From the NCBI GenBank assembly GCA_030066855.1, contig JASJAU010000036.1, positions 1-64,000 on the forward strand: a stretch of 64,000 nt of DNA, given 5' to 3'. Position numbers and translations under genes: made by a program. The stretch comes from Paracoccaceae bacterium. GTDB taxonomy: Bacteria; Pseudomonadota; Alphaproteobacteria; Rhodobacterales; Rhodobacteraceae. Positions within the stretch are counted from its first letter, which is position 1, and every line of letters begins with the position of its first letter. Shown one piece after another: positions 1-8,902 of this stretch. The notes under the pieces were generated by a model. That model was not told where the DNA came from. It searched no databases and was given only the letters and a program-made list of their open reading frames with translations.

Positions 1-578
1 AGCACGAGGAAGACGTGCTGCGTCTCGGCGGCGTCGGAGACGAGAGCCTTTCGAACAACACGCTCCAGATCGTACGCCGCCGCTTTCCATGGCTCGGCAT
101 CAATCTCGCCACCGCCATCGTCGCTTCGATCGTCATCGCGCTGTTTGAGGACGTTCTGTCCGCCGCCGTGGCGCTGGCCGTCCTCATGCCCATCGTCGCC
201 TCGATGGGCGGCAACGCCGGCACCCAGTCGATGACCGTCGCGGTCCGCGCGCTCGCCACGCGCGACCTGACCGGCTCCAACGCGCTTCGCGTCATCCGGC
301 GCGAGGCGCTGGCGGGCCTCGCCAACGGAGCGATTTTCGCGATCGTCATGGGCGCAGTCGCACACGTCTGGTTCGGACAGCCGATGATCGGCGTCGTCAT
401 CGCAGCGGCCATGATCGTCAACCTTCTCGTCGCCGGCCTATCGGGCGTGTTGATCCCGCTGGCGTTCGACAAGGCCGGGGTCGACCCGGCGCTGGCCTCT
501 GGCACCTTCGTGACAACCGTGACGGATGTCGTAGGCTTCTTCGCCTTCCTCGGTCTTGCCACCCTGGTTCTCCTGTGA
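1..578 (+). CDS. mgtE: Magnesium transporter MgtE, C-terminal part (truncated by window edge)
   Basis: The reading frame is open from base 3 to the TGA at 576-578 and continues off the left edge, so only about 191 C-terminal residues are visible. They begin with EEDVLRLGG, the MgtE linker just after the cytoplasmic N and CBS domains, and continue with roughly five hydrophobic segments that form the Mg2+ channel pore. The stretch MPIVASMGGNAGTQSMTV is the conserved pore segment of this family. MgtE is an inner-membrane Mg2+ channel gated by its cytoplasmic domains. The stop overlaps the next gene's GTG by 4 nt, which suggests one transcript. Confidence 0.9.
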   Translation, partial: HEEDVLRLGGVGDESLSNNTLQIVRRRFPWLGINLATAIVASIVIALFEDVLSAAVALAVLMPIVASMGGNAGTQSMTVAVRALATRDLTGSNALRVIRREALAGLANGAIFAIVMGAVAHVWFGQPMIGVVIAAAMIVNLLVAGLSGVLIPLAFDKAGVDPALASGTFVTTVTDVVGFFAFLGLATLVLL

Positions 579-1120
579 CCAAAGCTGAGGCCCGCAAAGC
601 CGCTTTCGCCCGCCGTAGGACCGCCGACCCGGGCGTCGCGGCGGCGGCCAACAGGCATCTGACCGAGGCCGTTCGCGCCGCGCCCGGCACGGTTGTCGCG
701 GGCTACTGGCCGATCCGGACCGAAATCGATCCTCGTCAGTCGATGCATGACCTCGCGGCGATCCACACCGTCTGCCTGCCCGTCGTCGTTGGGACCGGTC
801 AGCCGCTCGCCTTCCGCCGCTGGGCGCCGGAATCGGCGATGGAGGAGGGGGCCTACGGCGCCGCCATCCCGGCCGATGGCGAGGAGACCAAGCCAGAGAT
901 CCTGATCGTCCCGCTCGCCGCTTTCGACGAAAACGGCTATCGCCTCGGTTATGGCGGCGGCTTCTATGACCGGACGCTGGAGCGTCTACGGGCCTCCGGC
1001 GCCGTCACGGCCATCGGTTTCGCCTATGATGTCCAGATGACCGAAGATCTGCAGGTCGAACCGACCGATCAACCGCTCGACGCCATCGTCACCGAAACTG
1101 GCATCCGCCGCTTCGGCTGA
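575..1120 (+). CDS. 5-formyltetrahydrofolate cyclo-ligase
   Basis: A 181-aa protein of normal length for the MTHFS family, which converts 5-formyl-THF and ATP to 5,10-methenyl-THF in the cytoplasm. The C-terminal motif LGYGGGFYDRTLE is the family signature for nucleotide and substrate binding. The N-terminus, rich in Lys and Arg (KAEARKAAFARRR), also fits. The GTG start lies inside the stop region of mgtE (GTGA overlap), so translation is probably coupled. In many bacteria this gene neighbours 6S RNA, but there is no room for that RNA here. Confidence 0.92.
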   Translation: MTKAEARKAAFARRRTADPGVAAAANRHLTEAVRAAPGTVVAGYWPIRTEIDPRQSMHDLAAIHTVCLPVVVGTGQPLAFRRWAPESAMEEGAYGAAIPADGEETKPEILIVPLAAFDENGYRLGYGGGFYDRTLERLRASGAVTAIGFAYDVQMTEDLQVEPTDQPLDAIVTETGIRRFG

Positions 1121-1170
1121 CGCCATCTTTCCCTTGCCTGCGGCTTCCATGGCCGCTACGCCCGACCGTC

Positions 1171-1977
1171 ATGCGACTTTTGTTTCTCGGCGATGTGGTG
1201 GGACGAAGCGGCCGGAACGCCGTTAGCGAGCGGCTCGGCGCGATCCGCACTGACCACAAGCTCGATTTCGTCGTGATCAACGCTGAGAACGCGACCTCGG
1301 GTGCCGGTCTCACGCCGGATCACGCCAAACGCTTGCTGGAGGCGGGCGCGGATGTCCTGACCCTCGGCGATCACGCTTTCGATCAGCGAGACATGCTCGG
1401 GTTCATCGAGCAGGAGCCCCGTATCCTCCGCCCGCTCAACTTCGCCAAGGCGGCGCCGGGTAAGGGTGCGCGGGCTTACGACGCGCCGGGTGGGCGCAAG
1501 GTGCTGGTCGCGCCCGTGCTGGGGCAGGTTTTCATGAAACGCCCCTTCGACGATCCGTTCTCGGCAATCGATCCTATCCTCAAGGCGCATCCTCCCGGCG
1601 GCCTCGTCCAGGCGAGCCTGGTGGAGATCCATGCCGAGGCGACATCCGAGAAGATGGCGATGGGGCACTACTGCGACGGGCGCGCCAGCGCCGTGGTCGG
1701 CAGCCATACCCACGTGCCCACTGCCGACGCGATGGTCCTGCCCGGAGGCACCGCCTATCTCTCCGATGCGGGCATGTGCGGCGACTACAACTCGGTCATC
1801 GGGATGGACAAGGAAGAGCCGCTCCGCCGGTTCCTGACCGGTATGGGCAAAGGCCGCTTTCAACCCGCGACGGGCGAGGCGACACTCTCGGGTCTCATCA
1901 TCGAAACCGATGACCGGACGGGCAAAGCCCGCTCGGCCACAATGTTCCGGGATGGCGGGCGGCTAGAAGGTACCTGA
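1171..1977 (+). CDS. YmdB-type metallophosphoesterase (TIGR00282 family)
   Basis: A 268-aa protein that opens with LFLGDVVGRSGR and carries NAENATSGAG, TLGDHAFDQ, VVGSHTHVPTADA and GMCGDYNSVIGM in order. These are the metal-ligand motifs of the YmdB/TIGR00282 calcineurin-like phosphoesterases, some of which hydrolyse 2',3'-cyclic nucleotides. The first Asp sits at residue 8, which supports the ATG at 1171. It follows the cyclo-ligase gene by 50 nt and may be cotranscribed. The last 15 nt overlap the 3' end of a small antisense lipoprotein gene. The physiological substrate cannot be told from sequence. Confidence 0.88.
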   Translation: MRLLFLGDVVGRSGRNAVSERLGAIRTDHKLDFVVINAENATSGAGLTPDHAKRLLEAGADVLTLGDHAFDQRDMLGFIEQEPRILRPLNFAKAAPGKGARAYDAPGGRKVLVAPVLGQVFMKRPFDDPFSAIDPILKAHPPGGLVQASLVEIHAEATSEKMAMGHYCDGRASAVVGSHTHVPTADAMVLPGGTAYLSDAGMCGDYNSVIGMDKEEPLRRFLTGMGKGRFQPATGEATLSGLIIETDDRTGKARSATMFRDGGRLEGT

Positions 1978-2124
1978 GCCCCCGGCGGGCGCGACGCAAT
2001 CCGAGGCGTCGAGCGACTGCACCGGATCGCCCGGATCGCAATCCTCGCCGCTCAGCGGATATGTCGTCTCGGTGCAGGCAGTCAGCAGCAGAACCAGTAC
2101 AAAAGACATGACGAGCTTGATCAT
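1963..2124 (-). CDS. Small lipoprotein, 53 aa
   Basis: This short gene was found by reading the minus strand. ATG at 2124-2122 opens a 53-codon frame that ends with TAG at 1963-1965. The N-terminus MIKLVMSFVLVLLLTAC is a compact lipoprotein signal with lipobox LTAC, so lipidation would be expected on Cys17. The mature part is short, acidic and glycine-rich, with two further cysteines in the contexts GEDCDPG and ASDCVAP. A strong Shine-Dalgarno GGAGGT lies about 7 nt upstream of the ATG. It converges on, and overlaps by 15 nt, the phosphoesterase gene. No function is recognised. The signal peptide and ribosome-binding site together make it credible. Confidence 0.72.
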   Translation of the reverse strand: MIKLVMSFVLVLLLTACTETTYPLSGEDCDPGDPVQSLDASDCVAPAGGSGTF

Positions 2125-2340
2125 CGTTTGGACCTCCGATTGTTCGGCGCAGCCTATCGCGCCCGCGGCTTATCGGCATTGCTGGAGGTCAAAGGCGTGA
2201 CCCGACGTCAAGTGTCCTGAGGCGTGATTCGCCCTTGATTGCAGTCGCTTGCAGGCGAACCCCCACGTGAATTCTCTTGCCAGCCCGCCGGACGCCATGT
2301 TTCATCGCGCGATCCGACGGCCTTGCCCGAGATCTCTACC

Positions 2341-3270
2341 ATGAACCGCGAAACCGCCTTTCTGTTTTTCGCCCTGCTCCTGATGGGCATAGGCTGGGGC
2401 AGCACGCAATCGCTTGCCAAGATCGCGGTGAGCGAGGGTTACAGGCATCTCGGGCTCGTCTTCTGGCAGCTCGCCATTGGCGCGGTGCTGATGAGCGCCG
2501 TGATGGCGCTCCGCCGCCAGCGGCTCAGGACAGACCCGGCTGCGTTGCGCGTCTACTTGATCATCGCGCTCATCGGCACGGTCCTGCCCAACTCGGCTTC
2601 CTACGAGGCGGCGCGGTATCTGCCCGCCGGTCTGATCTCGATCCTCCTCTCGCTCGTCCCGATGTTCGCCTTTCCCATGGCGCTCGCCCTCGGCAACGAG
2701 CGCTTCGCCTGGGGCCGTCTTGCCGGGCTCTGCCTCGGCCTGACCGGCGTGCTGCTTATCGTCATGCCCGAGGCGAGCCTGCCCGAACGAGCCATGGTCG
2801 TCTTCATCCCGCTCGCGCTGATCGCGCCCATGTTCTACGCCTTCGAGGGCAACGTCGTCGCCCGTTGGGGCACCGCGGGCCTCAGCCCCATCGAGGTTCT
2901 TTGCGGCGCCTCCATCCTCGGCGCGCTCATCGCTGGACCGGCGGCCGTCGCGGCGGACGCGTTCATCGACCCGCGCCCGCCCTGGGGTCTGCCCGACCTC
3001 GCGCTTGTCGCCGGATCGCTCGTCCATGTCGTCGTTTACACTGCCTATGTCTGGATGGTCGGGCGCGCCGGGGCGATCTTTGCGGTTCAGGTCAGTTATC
3101 TGGTCACCGGCGCGGGCGTGATCTGGGCGATGATCCTGCTTGGTGAAAGCTACTCAATCTGGGTCTGGGCGGCGATGGCGGTGATCTTGCTTGGCGTTTT
3201 CCTCGTCCAGCCCCGCCCGCGACCGCCGCTTGCCGAAACAGGCGAAAGTAGACAATCATCCCCCGTATGA
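2341..3270 (+). CDS. DMT-superfamily (EamA) transporter
   Basis: A 309-aa, ten-helix inner-membrane protein with the two EamA repeats of the drug/metabolite transporter superfamily. The start is placed at the ATG before NRETAFLFFALLLMG because the first helix begins directly after it, while the longer open frame upstream is charged and unlike the family. Motifs such as LPNSASYEAARYLPAG and the second-half helices GAIFAVQVSYLVTGAGV fit EamA. The substrate is unknown; members export amino acids or other metabolites. The stop overlaps the next gene start by 4 nt, so the two transporters are probably one operon. It is one of five DMT-type genes in the window. Confidence 0.85.
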   Translation: MNRETAFLFFALLLMGIGWGSTQSLAKIAVSEGYRHLGLVFWQLAIGAVLMSAVMALRRQRLRTDPAALRVYLIIALIGTVLPNSASYEAARYLPAGLISILLSLVPMFAFPMALALGNERFAWGRLAGLCLGLTGVLLIVMPEASLPERAMVVFIPLALIAPMFYAFEGNVVARWGTAGLSPIEVLCGASILGALIAGPAAVAADAFIDPRPPWGLPDLALVAGSLVHVVVYTAYVWMVGRAGAIFAVQVSYLVTGAGVIWAMILLGESYSIWVWAAMAVILLGVFLVQPRPRPPLAETGESRQSSPV

Positions 3271-5048
3271 TCGGACTTGTCGAACCGGCCTCCGACCTTG
3301 CGGCGTATCTCAGCCTTGGCGTCGTCGCCGCGATGTTCGCGCTGTTCCTGACCGAGCGGTGGCCGGCGGAAGTCGTGGCGATCGGCGGCGCGGCGCTTCT
3401 CCTGATCCTTGGGCTCTTGCCCTACGACGACGCATTGGAAGTGCTGTCGAACCCCGCCCCCTGGACCATCGCGGCCATGTTCATCGTTATGGGCGCTTTG
3501 GTGAGGACCGGCGCGCTTTCCTGGTTCACCGGCAAGGTCGAGGCCGAGGCGGTGGTCCGACCGGCCATGGCGCTCGGCGCAATGATGGGCTTCGTGGTCT
3601 TCTCCTCCGCTATCGTGTCGAACACGCCCGTCGTCGTCGTGATGATACCGGTCTTCGTCCAGCTTGCTGGCAAGCTCGGGCTTTCAGCCTCCAAACTCCT
3701 GATCCCGCTCAGCTATGGCGCGATCCTGGGCGGCACGCTGACGCTGTTGGGGACCTCGACCAACCTCCTGGTCGATGGCGTCGCGCGGGCCGAGGGGCTG
3801 AGACCGTTCACCATCTTCGAAGTCACGCCGCTTGCCATCGTGCTCGTCGCCTGGGGTATGATCTATCTCCGCTACGTCGGCCCCAGACTTTTGCCGGAGC
3901 GAGACAGCATGGCCTCGTTGCTCTCCGGCCGCTCGAAGATGAAGTTTTTCACCGAAGTCGCCGTTCCCGAAGATTCCGACCTGATCGGACGCGCGGTTCA
4001 GGAGGTCGAGCTCTTCAAACGCGAAGGCGTCCGGCTGATTGACGTCCTTCGCGGCGACGCCTCGCTGCGTCGCAACCTAACTGGTGTCGAGCTCGCCGCC
4101 GGTGACCGCGTAGTTCTCCGCACCCAGATGAGCGAGCTTCTGGGGCTTCAGGAAGAGAAATCGCTTCGCGCCGTCGACAAGCTCTCCTCGGTGGAGACCG
4201 CCACTGTCGAGGTGCTGATCACGCCCGGATGCCGCATGGTCGGGCGCTCGCTGGGCACGCTCCGTCTCCGCCGCCGCTATGGGGTCTACCCGCTCGCCGT
4301 TCATCGCCGGGCGCAGAACATCGGGCGGCAGCTGGACGACCTGGTGGTGCGCGTGGGGGATACGCTGCTTCTCGAGGGCGCGCCGGGCGACATCCGCCGC
4401 CTTGCTACCGACATGAACCTTCTCGACGTCGGCCAGCCGACCGAGCGGGCCTATCGGCGCGGCAAGGCGCCAATCGCCGTAGCCGCTCTCTTGGGCATCG
4501 TCGGATTGGCTGCGCTTGGCGTCGCGCCGATCTTCTTCCTCTCGGTCGTGGCCGTCGCCGTCGTCCTACTGACCCGCTGCATCGACGCGGAGGAGGCGTT
4601 CGAGATGATCGAGGGCCGGCTCCTCGCGCTCATCTTCGCGATGCTCGCCATCGGCGCGGCGCTTGAGGCGACGGGCGCGGTTCGGCTCATCGTCCAAGGG
4701 GTCGCGCCGGCACTTGAGGGGCTGCCGCCATGGGCCATTGTCTGGGCGATCTACCTGATCACGTCAGTGCTGACCGAACTGGTGACCAACAATGCCGTCG
4801 CGGTCGTCATTACGCCCATTGCCATCGGGTTGGCCGCCGCGATGGGGATCGACCCGAGGCCGCTGGTGGTCGCGGTCATGGTCGCGGCCTCGGCGGCCTT
4901 CTCCACACCCATCGGCTATCAAACGAACATGCTGGTCTACGGACCGGGCGGTTACAAGTTCACCGACTTCATGAAGGTCGGGATACCCCTCAACCTCTCG
5001 GTCGGGCTTTTGGCATCGATCATGATCCCGATGATCTGGCCGCTCTAA
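3267..5048 (+). CDS. SLC13/DASS-type permease with two TrkA-C (RCK_C) domains
   Basis: A 593-aa inner-membrane protein. The membrane segments at about residues 10-210 include SNTPVVVVMIPVF and LLGTSTNLLVDG, the hairpin signatures of the divalent-anion:Na+ symporter and ArsB/NhaD-like superfamily. Two soluble TrkA-C domains follow at about 222-290 and 310-377, then a second membrane half containing LTNNAVAVVITPIA. This layout is common in bacterial SLC13-family permeases, several of which move sulfate or other anions. The ATG overlaps the upstream transporter stop. The TAA at 5046-5048 overlaps the convergent downstream gene by 4 nt. The substrate is not determinable here. Confidence 0.86.
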   Translation: MIGLVEPASDLAAYLSLGVVAAMFALFLTERWPAEVVAIGGAALLLILGLLPYDDALEVLSNPAPWTIAAMFIVMGALVRTGALSWFTGKVEAEAVVRPAMALGAMMGFVVFSSAIVSNTPVVVVMIPVFVQLAGKLGLSASKLLIPLSYGAILGGTLTLLGTSTNLLVDGVARAEGLRPFTIFEVTPLAIVLVAWGMIYLRYVGPRLLPERDSMASLLSGRSKMKFFTEVAVPEDSDLIGRAVQEVELFKREGVRLIDVLRGDASLRRNLTGVELAAGDRVVLRTQMSELLGLQEEKSLRAVDKLSSVETATVEVLITPGCRMVGRSLGTLRLRRRYGVYPLAVHRRAQNIGRQLDDLVVRVGDTLLLEGAPGDIRRLATDMNLLDVGQPTERAYRRGKAPIAVAALLGIVGLAALGVAPIFFLSVVAVAVVLLTRCIDAEEAFEMIEGRLLALIFAMLAIGAALEATGAVRLIVQGVAPALEGLPPWAIVWAIYLITSVLTELVTNNAVAVVITPIAIGLAAAMGIDPRPLVVAVMVAASAAFSTPIGYQTNMLVYGPGGYKFTDFMKVGIPLNLSVGLLASIMIPMIWPL

Positions 5049-5585
5049 GCCTCTTCTCCGCCCTCGGGCGACTCGCTTTCCTCGCCGCCCTCATTCTCGT
5101 CCGCCTCCGCCTCTCCCGAGGCCTCGGCTTTCTTCTGTTCTTTTTCGGCTTTTGCGGCCTTACGTTCGGCCTTCTTGGCCGCTTTAGCTTCAGCTTTGGC
5201 CGCATTTTTGGCCGTTTTGGCTTCAGCCTTAGCCGCTTTCTCTTCCGCGCGCGCCTGCGCGCTTCGCCTCTTTTGCCGCTTTTTTCGCCTCACGCTTCGC
5301 CTGACGCTCAGCCTTGCGAAGTTCCTTGTCGGATCGGGCTTTTTCGTCATCAACACCCGCACCGCCAGTGTCGACCGGTTGGCGTTCCGAGGATTCGTTC
5401 CGTCTCTCTTCGTTGCGATCCCGCGACGCGATTTCTTTGGCTTGGCGCCTTTCGATCTCGGCCCGCGGATCATTGCAGAAGTCAATGCCGAGGAACCGGC
5501 TGCAGCCAGCACCGCCGCTTTGCGAATGGGTGGCGCCCGGCACGGCGAGAATGGCGAGAACAATCATTAGGGAAAGGCGGGTCAT
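5045..5585 (-). CDS. Exported Lys/Ala-rich protein with an apparent frameshift
   Basis: The gene starts at the ATG ending at 5585 and encodes a signal peptide ([18 protein letters not shown]) and a short Cys-containing stretch ([13 protein letters not shown]). A charged region follows that turns into a Lys/Ala/Glu-rich helix. In this frame it stops at 5229-5231. The same kind of sequence ([20 protein letters not shown]) continues without a break in another frame to the TAG at 5045-5047, ending in an acidic tail. The change of frame falls in an alternating CG tract at about 5245-5263. Restoring one CG unit there gives a continuous protein of about 180 aa. This could be a real mutation, an assembly error or recoding. 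No function is recognised. It converges on the SLC13-type gene. Confidence 0.6.
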
Positions 5586-5838
5586 TGTATCACTCACACG
5601 GCTGCAACTCTTGATTTGGCAAAACTACTGGCGGAACCCGCGCATTTTCCGCGAATTGGAGGAAATACGAGGGTTCTTCCGAGGCCGGGTATCCCGGAAC
5701 GGGGCGGCGCGTCGCCGATCTGGAAACAAGCTGTCCACTAGGCCAGAACAGCAAGCGGCAATCGAAGGCGCCCACGGCTTGCGGAAGCGCCGGTGCTTGC
5801 CTACAACGGCGCCGGTTCCGAAGAGCGGGAGGCGCGCC

Positions 5839-6585
5839 ATGGCAGGCCATTCAAAATGGGCGAATATTCAGCACAGGAAGGGCCGTCAGGACGCCGCGCG
5901 ATCCAAGCTGTTCTCCAAGCTCTCGAAAGAGATCACCGTCGCCGCCAAGATGGGCGACCCGGACCCGGAAAAGAACCCGCGACTCCGCCTTGCCGTGAAG
6001 GAGGCGAAATCGCAGTCGGTCCCCAAGGACGTGATCGAGCGGGCGATCTCGAAAAGCCAGGCGGGCGAGGGTGATGATTTTGAGGAGATCCGCTACGAAG
6101 GCTATGGTCCGGGCGGCGTCGCCGTGATCGTCGAGGCGATGACCGACAATCGCAACCGCACCGCTTCGACCGTACGCTCAACCTTCGGGAAGCACGGCGG
6201 CAACCTGGGCGAGACCGGCTCGGTCAGCTTTATGTTCGAGCGGAAGGGCGAAATCCTCTATCCGACTGCCGCCGGCGACGAGGACACGATCATGATGGCT
6301 GCGATCGAGGCGGGCGCCGAGGACGTGGAAAGCTCCGAAGACGGCCATGCGATCTACACCGGCGATACGGACCTGAACGACGTGTCCACCGCGCTGGAGG
6401 CCGATCTGGGCGAGGCGGAATCGACCAAGCTGATCTGGAAGCCCACCACGACGACGGAGCTCGACCTGGACGGCGCGCAGAAGCTGATGCGCCTGATCGA
6501 GGTTCTGGAGGATGACGATGACATCCAGCGCGTGACCGCGAACTTCGAGGTTTCTGACGAGGTGATGGAGGCCCTGTCGGCGTAA
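5839..6585 (+). CDS. yebC: YebC/PmpR family protein
   Basis: A 248-aa protein starting [18 protein letters not shown], the invariant N-terminus of the YebC/PmpR/TACO1 family, with the usual family length. That start and the GGGAGG ribosome-binding site just upstream fix the ATG at 5839, although the frame is open much further left. Motifs [13 protein letters not shown] and [14 protein letters not shown] are typical. Members are described either as DNA-binding regulators or as translation factors that help ribosomes through proline-rich stretches. In many genomes the gene lies beside ruvC, but not here. Confidence 0.95.
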   Translation: MAGHSKWANIQHRKGRQDAARSKLFSKLSKEITVAAKMGDPDPEKNPRLRLAVKEAKSQSVPKDVIERAISKSQAGEGDDFEEIRYEGYGPGGVAVIVEAMTDNRNRTASTVRSTFGKHGGNLGETGSVSFMFERKGEILYPTAAGDEDTIMMAAIEAGAEDVESSEDGHAIYTGDTDLNDVSTALEADLGEAESTKLIWKPTTTTELDLDGAQKLMRLIEVLEDDDDIQRVTANFEVSDEVMEALSA

Positions 6586-6593
6586 TTGGTCTC

Positions 6594-6609
6594 GGCGCCT
6601 GCCGGCGCC
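6594..6609 (+). terminator. Possible hairpin terminator after yebC
   Basis: Directly after the yebC stop, GGCGCC-TGCC-GGCGCC forms a 6-bp G+C hairpin. It is followed by a second small inverted repeat (GGCC-CTGCC-GGCC type) but not by a T-run, so intrinsic termination is only suggested. Confidence 0.35.
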
Positions 6610-6729
6610 AACCCGCGCGGCCCTGCCGGCCGCTACAAGGGCCGCCGCCTCTCGCGCCTTCGGCGCTCACCCCGAGGAATTCCCGAAAGCAAAGAAGGGT
6701 CGGGGCCTTCTGTCGGAGCGGATGCGCCC

Positions 6730-7329
6730 ATGACGGCCTTTCTTGCGGGTTTCCTTCTAAGCGCATCGCTGATCCTGGCGATCGGCGCCCAGAACGCCTT
6801 TGTCCTGCGCCAGGGTCTCAAAGGGTGGTACGTGGGGCCGGTCGTGGCGGTTTGCATCACTTCCGAGGCCGTCCTGATCGGCGCGGGCGTCGCGGGGTTC
6901 GGAGCTCTGTCTGAGGCCTATCCGGCGGCAGAACGGCTGATACGTTGGGCAGGCGCCGCGTTCCTCGTGGTCTATGGCCTCAGGAGTCTCTTGTCGGCCT
7001 TCGGCCCCGACCAGGTGCTGGCGGCGGCGGAGGAGGGCGGCGAGACGTTGCGCGCCGCCGTCCTCACCTCCATCGCGCTCACCTGGCTGAACCCGCATGT
7101 CTATCTCGACACCGTTGTCTTCCTGGGATCAGTCGCGGCCCAATACGGTGCGATGAACTGGGTGTTCGGAGCCGGTGCGCTCTCGGCCTCCGCCGTGTTC
7201 TTCCTCGCCCTCGGCTACGGCGCCCGCGCTTTGCAGCCGCTGTTCCGATCCCCTCTCGCCTGGCGGATCCTTGATCTGGCTATGGCGGCCCTGATGCTCG
7301 CGCTTGCGTATTTCCTCCTCGCCGCTTGA
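6730..7329 (+). CDS. LysE/ArgO family amino-acid exporter
   Basis: A 199-aa protein with about six membrane helices. The N-terminal motif ILAIGAQNAFVLRQGLKG is the hallmark of the LysE/ArgO exporters of lysine and arginine, and LTWLNPHVYLDTVVFLGS is the second conserved block. It acts in the inner membrane to export basic amino acids or analogues. The ATG is chosen because the first helix follows immediately. The usual LysG/ArgP regulator is not adjacent. The next transporter begins 31 nt downstream. Confidence 0.9.
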   Translation: MTAFLAGFLLSASLILAIGAQNAFVLRQGLKGWYVGPVVAVCITSEAVLIGAGVAGFGALSEAYPAAERLIRWAGAAFLVVYGLRSLLSAFGPDQVLAAAEEGGETLRAAVLTSIALTWLNPHVYLDTVVFLGSVAAQYGAMNWVFGAGALSASAVFFLALGYGARALQPLFRSPLAWRILDLAMAALMLALAYFLLAA

Positions 7330-7360
7330 GGACCCGCACGCAGGGGCGCATAAGGCGGGC

Positions 7361-8269
7361 ATGAGCGACGCCGCGGCCCAGAGACAAGACCGACCCGCTG
7401 CCGGCGTCTTCTGGATGCTGGTCACCGGGCTTTGCTTCGTCGCCGTGACCGCGCTCGTCAAACACGGGGCGCGTGATTTGCCGGCGGCCGAGGCGGCGTT
7501 CCTGCGCTTCGCGCTCGGAATCCTGTTTTTCCTCCCCTTCCTGGCGCAGATACTGCGCCTCCGGCTCACCCCGCGGCAGTGGAAAATCTTCGGTTTCCGC
7601 AGCGTGGCGCATACCTTTGCCGTGCTGCTTTGGTTCTATGCGATGACCCGGATCACCATCGCCGAGGTCACGGCAATGAATTACCTCGCGCCGGTCTACG
7701 TCACCATCGGAGCGGCGCTTTTTCTCGGCGAGCGGCTGGCCATTCGCCGGATCGCGGCCATCGCCGCCGCCTTTATCGGCGCGCTCATCATCCTGCGCCC
7801 GGGCTTCCGCGAGCTGTCGGACGGGCACATGGCGATGCTGGGCACGGCGCTCTTCTTCGCGATCAGCTACCTGACCGCCAAACGCATGACCGACGAGCTG
7901 CCCGCGACCGTCATCGTCGGCATTCTGTCGGTCACGGTCACGATCGGGCTTCTGCCTTTCGCGCTGGCCGTGTGGCAGACGCCCGCGCTCGAAGACCTCT
8001 TCTGGATGTTCCTCGTCGCGCTATTCGCGACCGGCGGACACTACGCTATGACGTTGGCCTTCGCCGCCGCGCCGGTCACCGTGACCCAACCGGTGACGTT
8101 TTTGCAGCTCGTCTGGGCGACACTCCTGGGCTCGCTGGTCTTTGGCGAGGGCGTCGATATCTGGGTGGTGATCGGCGGCACTGTGATCATCGCTGCCGTG
8201 ACCTTCATCGCGATCCGCGAGGCGATGTTAAAGGTCAGGGAAAAGGGCGAGGCCGCGCCCGGCCCGTAA
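7361..8269 (+). CDS. DMT-superfamily (EamA) transporter
   Basis: A 302-aa, ten-helix protein with two EamA repeats. Visible landmarks are the first-half block AEAAFLRFALGILFFLPF, the block EVTAMNYLAPVYVTIGAALFL, and in the second half PVTVTQPVTFLQLVWATLLG. The ATG at 7361 precedes a short polar leader (SDAAAQRQDRPAAG) and then helix 1. Family members are inner-membrane metabolite exporters or importers of mostly unknown substrate. The gene converges with the lipoprotein gene to its right, 24 nt away. Confidence 0.85.
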   Translation: MSDAAAQRQDRPAAGVFWMLVTGLCFVAVTALVKHGARDLPAAEAAFLRFALGILFFLPFLAQILRLRLTPRQWKIFGFRSVAHTFAVLLWFYAMTRITIAEVTAMNYLAPVYVTIGAALFLGERLAIRRIAAIAAAFIGALIILRPGFRELSDGHMAMLGTALFFAISYLTAKRMTDELPATVIVGILSVTVTIGLLPFALAVWQTPALEDLFWMFLVALFATGGHYAMTLAFAAAPVTVTQPVTFLQLVWATLLGSLVFGEGVDIWVVIGGTVIIAAVTFIAIREAMLKVREKGEAAPGP

Positions 8270-8293
8270 AGCAACCGGGCAGGAGACGGGCCA

Positions 8294-8902
8294 TCAGGCG
8301 CCGTTTTCGGCCCTGAGAAGTGACATCTGCGCCTCTAGCGTTGCCAGACCGGCAGCGCGCGAGACCGGGTCCTCGGCAAGCGAGATCAGCGAGACGGTCA
8401 CGAACCGCCCGTTCACGTCGAAGAGCGCGCGCCAGTAGTCCTCCGCCGCCTCCGCCGGGACCCCGCTTCGGTCGACGGCATGGATCAAAAGCGCTTCGCC
8501 TTCCCTTCGGGTCTCAAGAATGCGCACGCTTTCGGCCTCTCCGTCGCGAGCGAGCGCCGCGCGGCCCTCTTCTGTCGCGAAGAAGTCTTCGAGAAGGTCC
8601 GCGGGCGGGGCGCTCGCCTCGGCTGACTCGACGGAGACCGTGATGACACCTGGAACGCCCGGCCGCGGCAGAAGCGCGTTCCGTGCGATCGCCGCGCAGC
8701 TTCCGAAAACCACTACAGCGGCGTCGCCCCGCGTGCGGGTCGTAGAGGTATCCACGCACCATCCCCGCGCGCCCGAGATGATCAGACCGTCCGGCAGCCG
8801 CACCTCGACCGGCGCGCTGCGGGTCGCGTTGAAGCCTTCGGCGCAGCCCGCGAGCAGCAAAGCCGCAGTGAGGGCGAGGCCCTTAAAGGTCCATGTAGAC
8901 AT
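8294..8902 (-). CDS. Lipoprotein of unknown function
   Basis: A 202-aa protein with signal [25 protein letters not shown] is a clear lipobox with the lipidated Cys at residue 20, so it should be anchored in the periplasm or outer membrane. The mature part carries about 180 residues without a motif I recognise. It includes [18 protein letters not shown] and a Cys pair (WCVDT, FGSCAAI) that could form a disulfide. It starts 20 nt inside the 3' end of ilvD on the same strand and so is probably the distal gene of an ilvD operon. No function is assigned. Confidence 0.75.
   Translation of the reverse strand: MSTWTFKGLALTAALLLAGCAEGFNATRSAPVEVRLPDGLIISGARGWCVDTSTTRTRGDAAVVVFGSCAAIARNALLPRPGVPGVITVSVESAEASAPPADLLEDFFATEEGRAALARDGEAESVRILETRREGEALLIHAVDRSGVPAEAAEDYWRALFDVNGRFVTVSLISLAEDPVSRAAGLATLEAQMSLLRAENGA

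Noticed and set aside
5229-5330. Programmed -1 frameshift at the A6 run in the Lys/Ala-rich gene
   Set aside because: A -1 slip on the AAAAAAG run would enter the wrong frame. The continuation needs a +1 (or -2) change, which the CG tract explains better.
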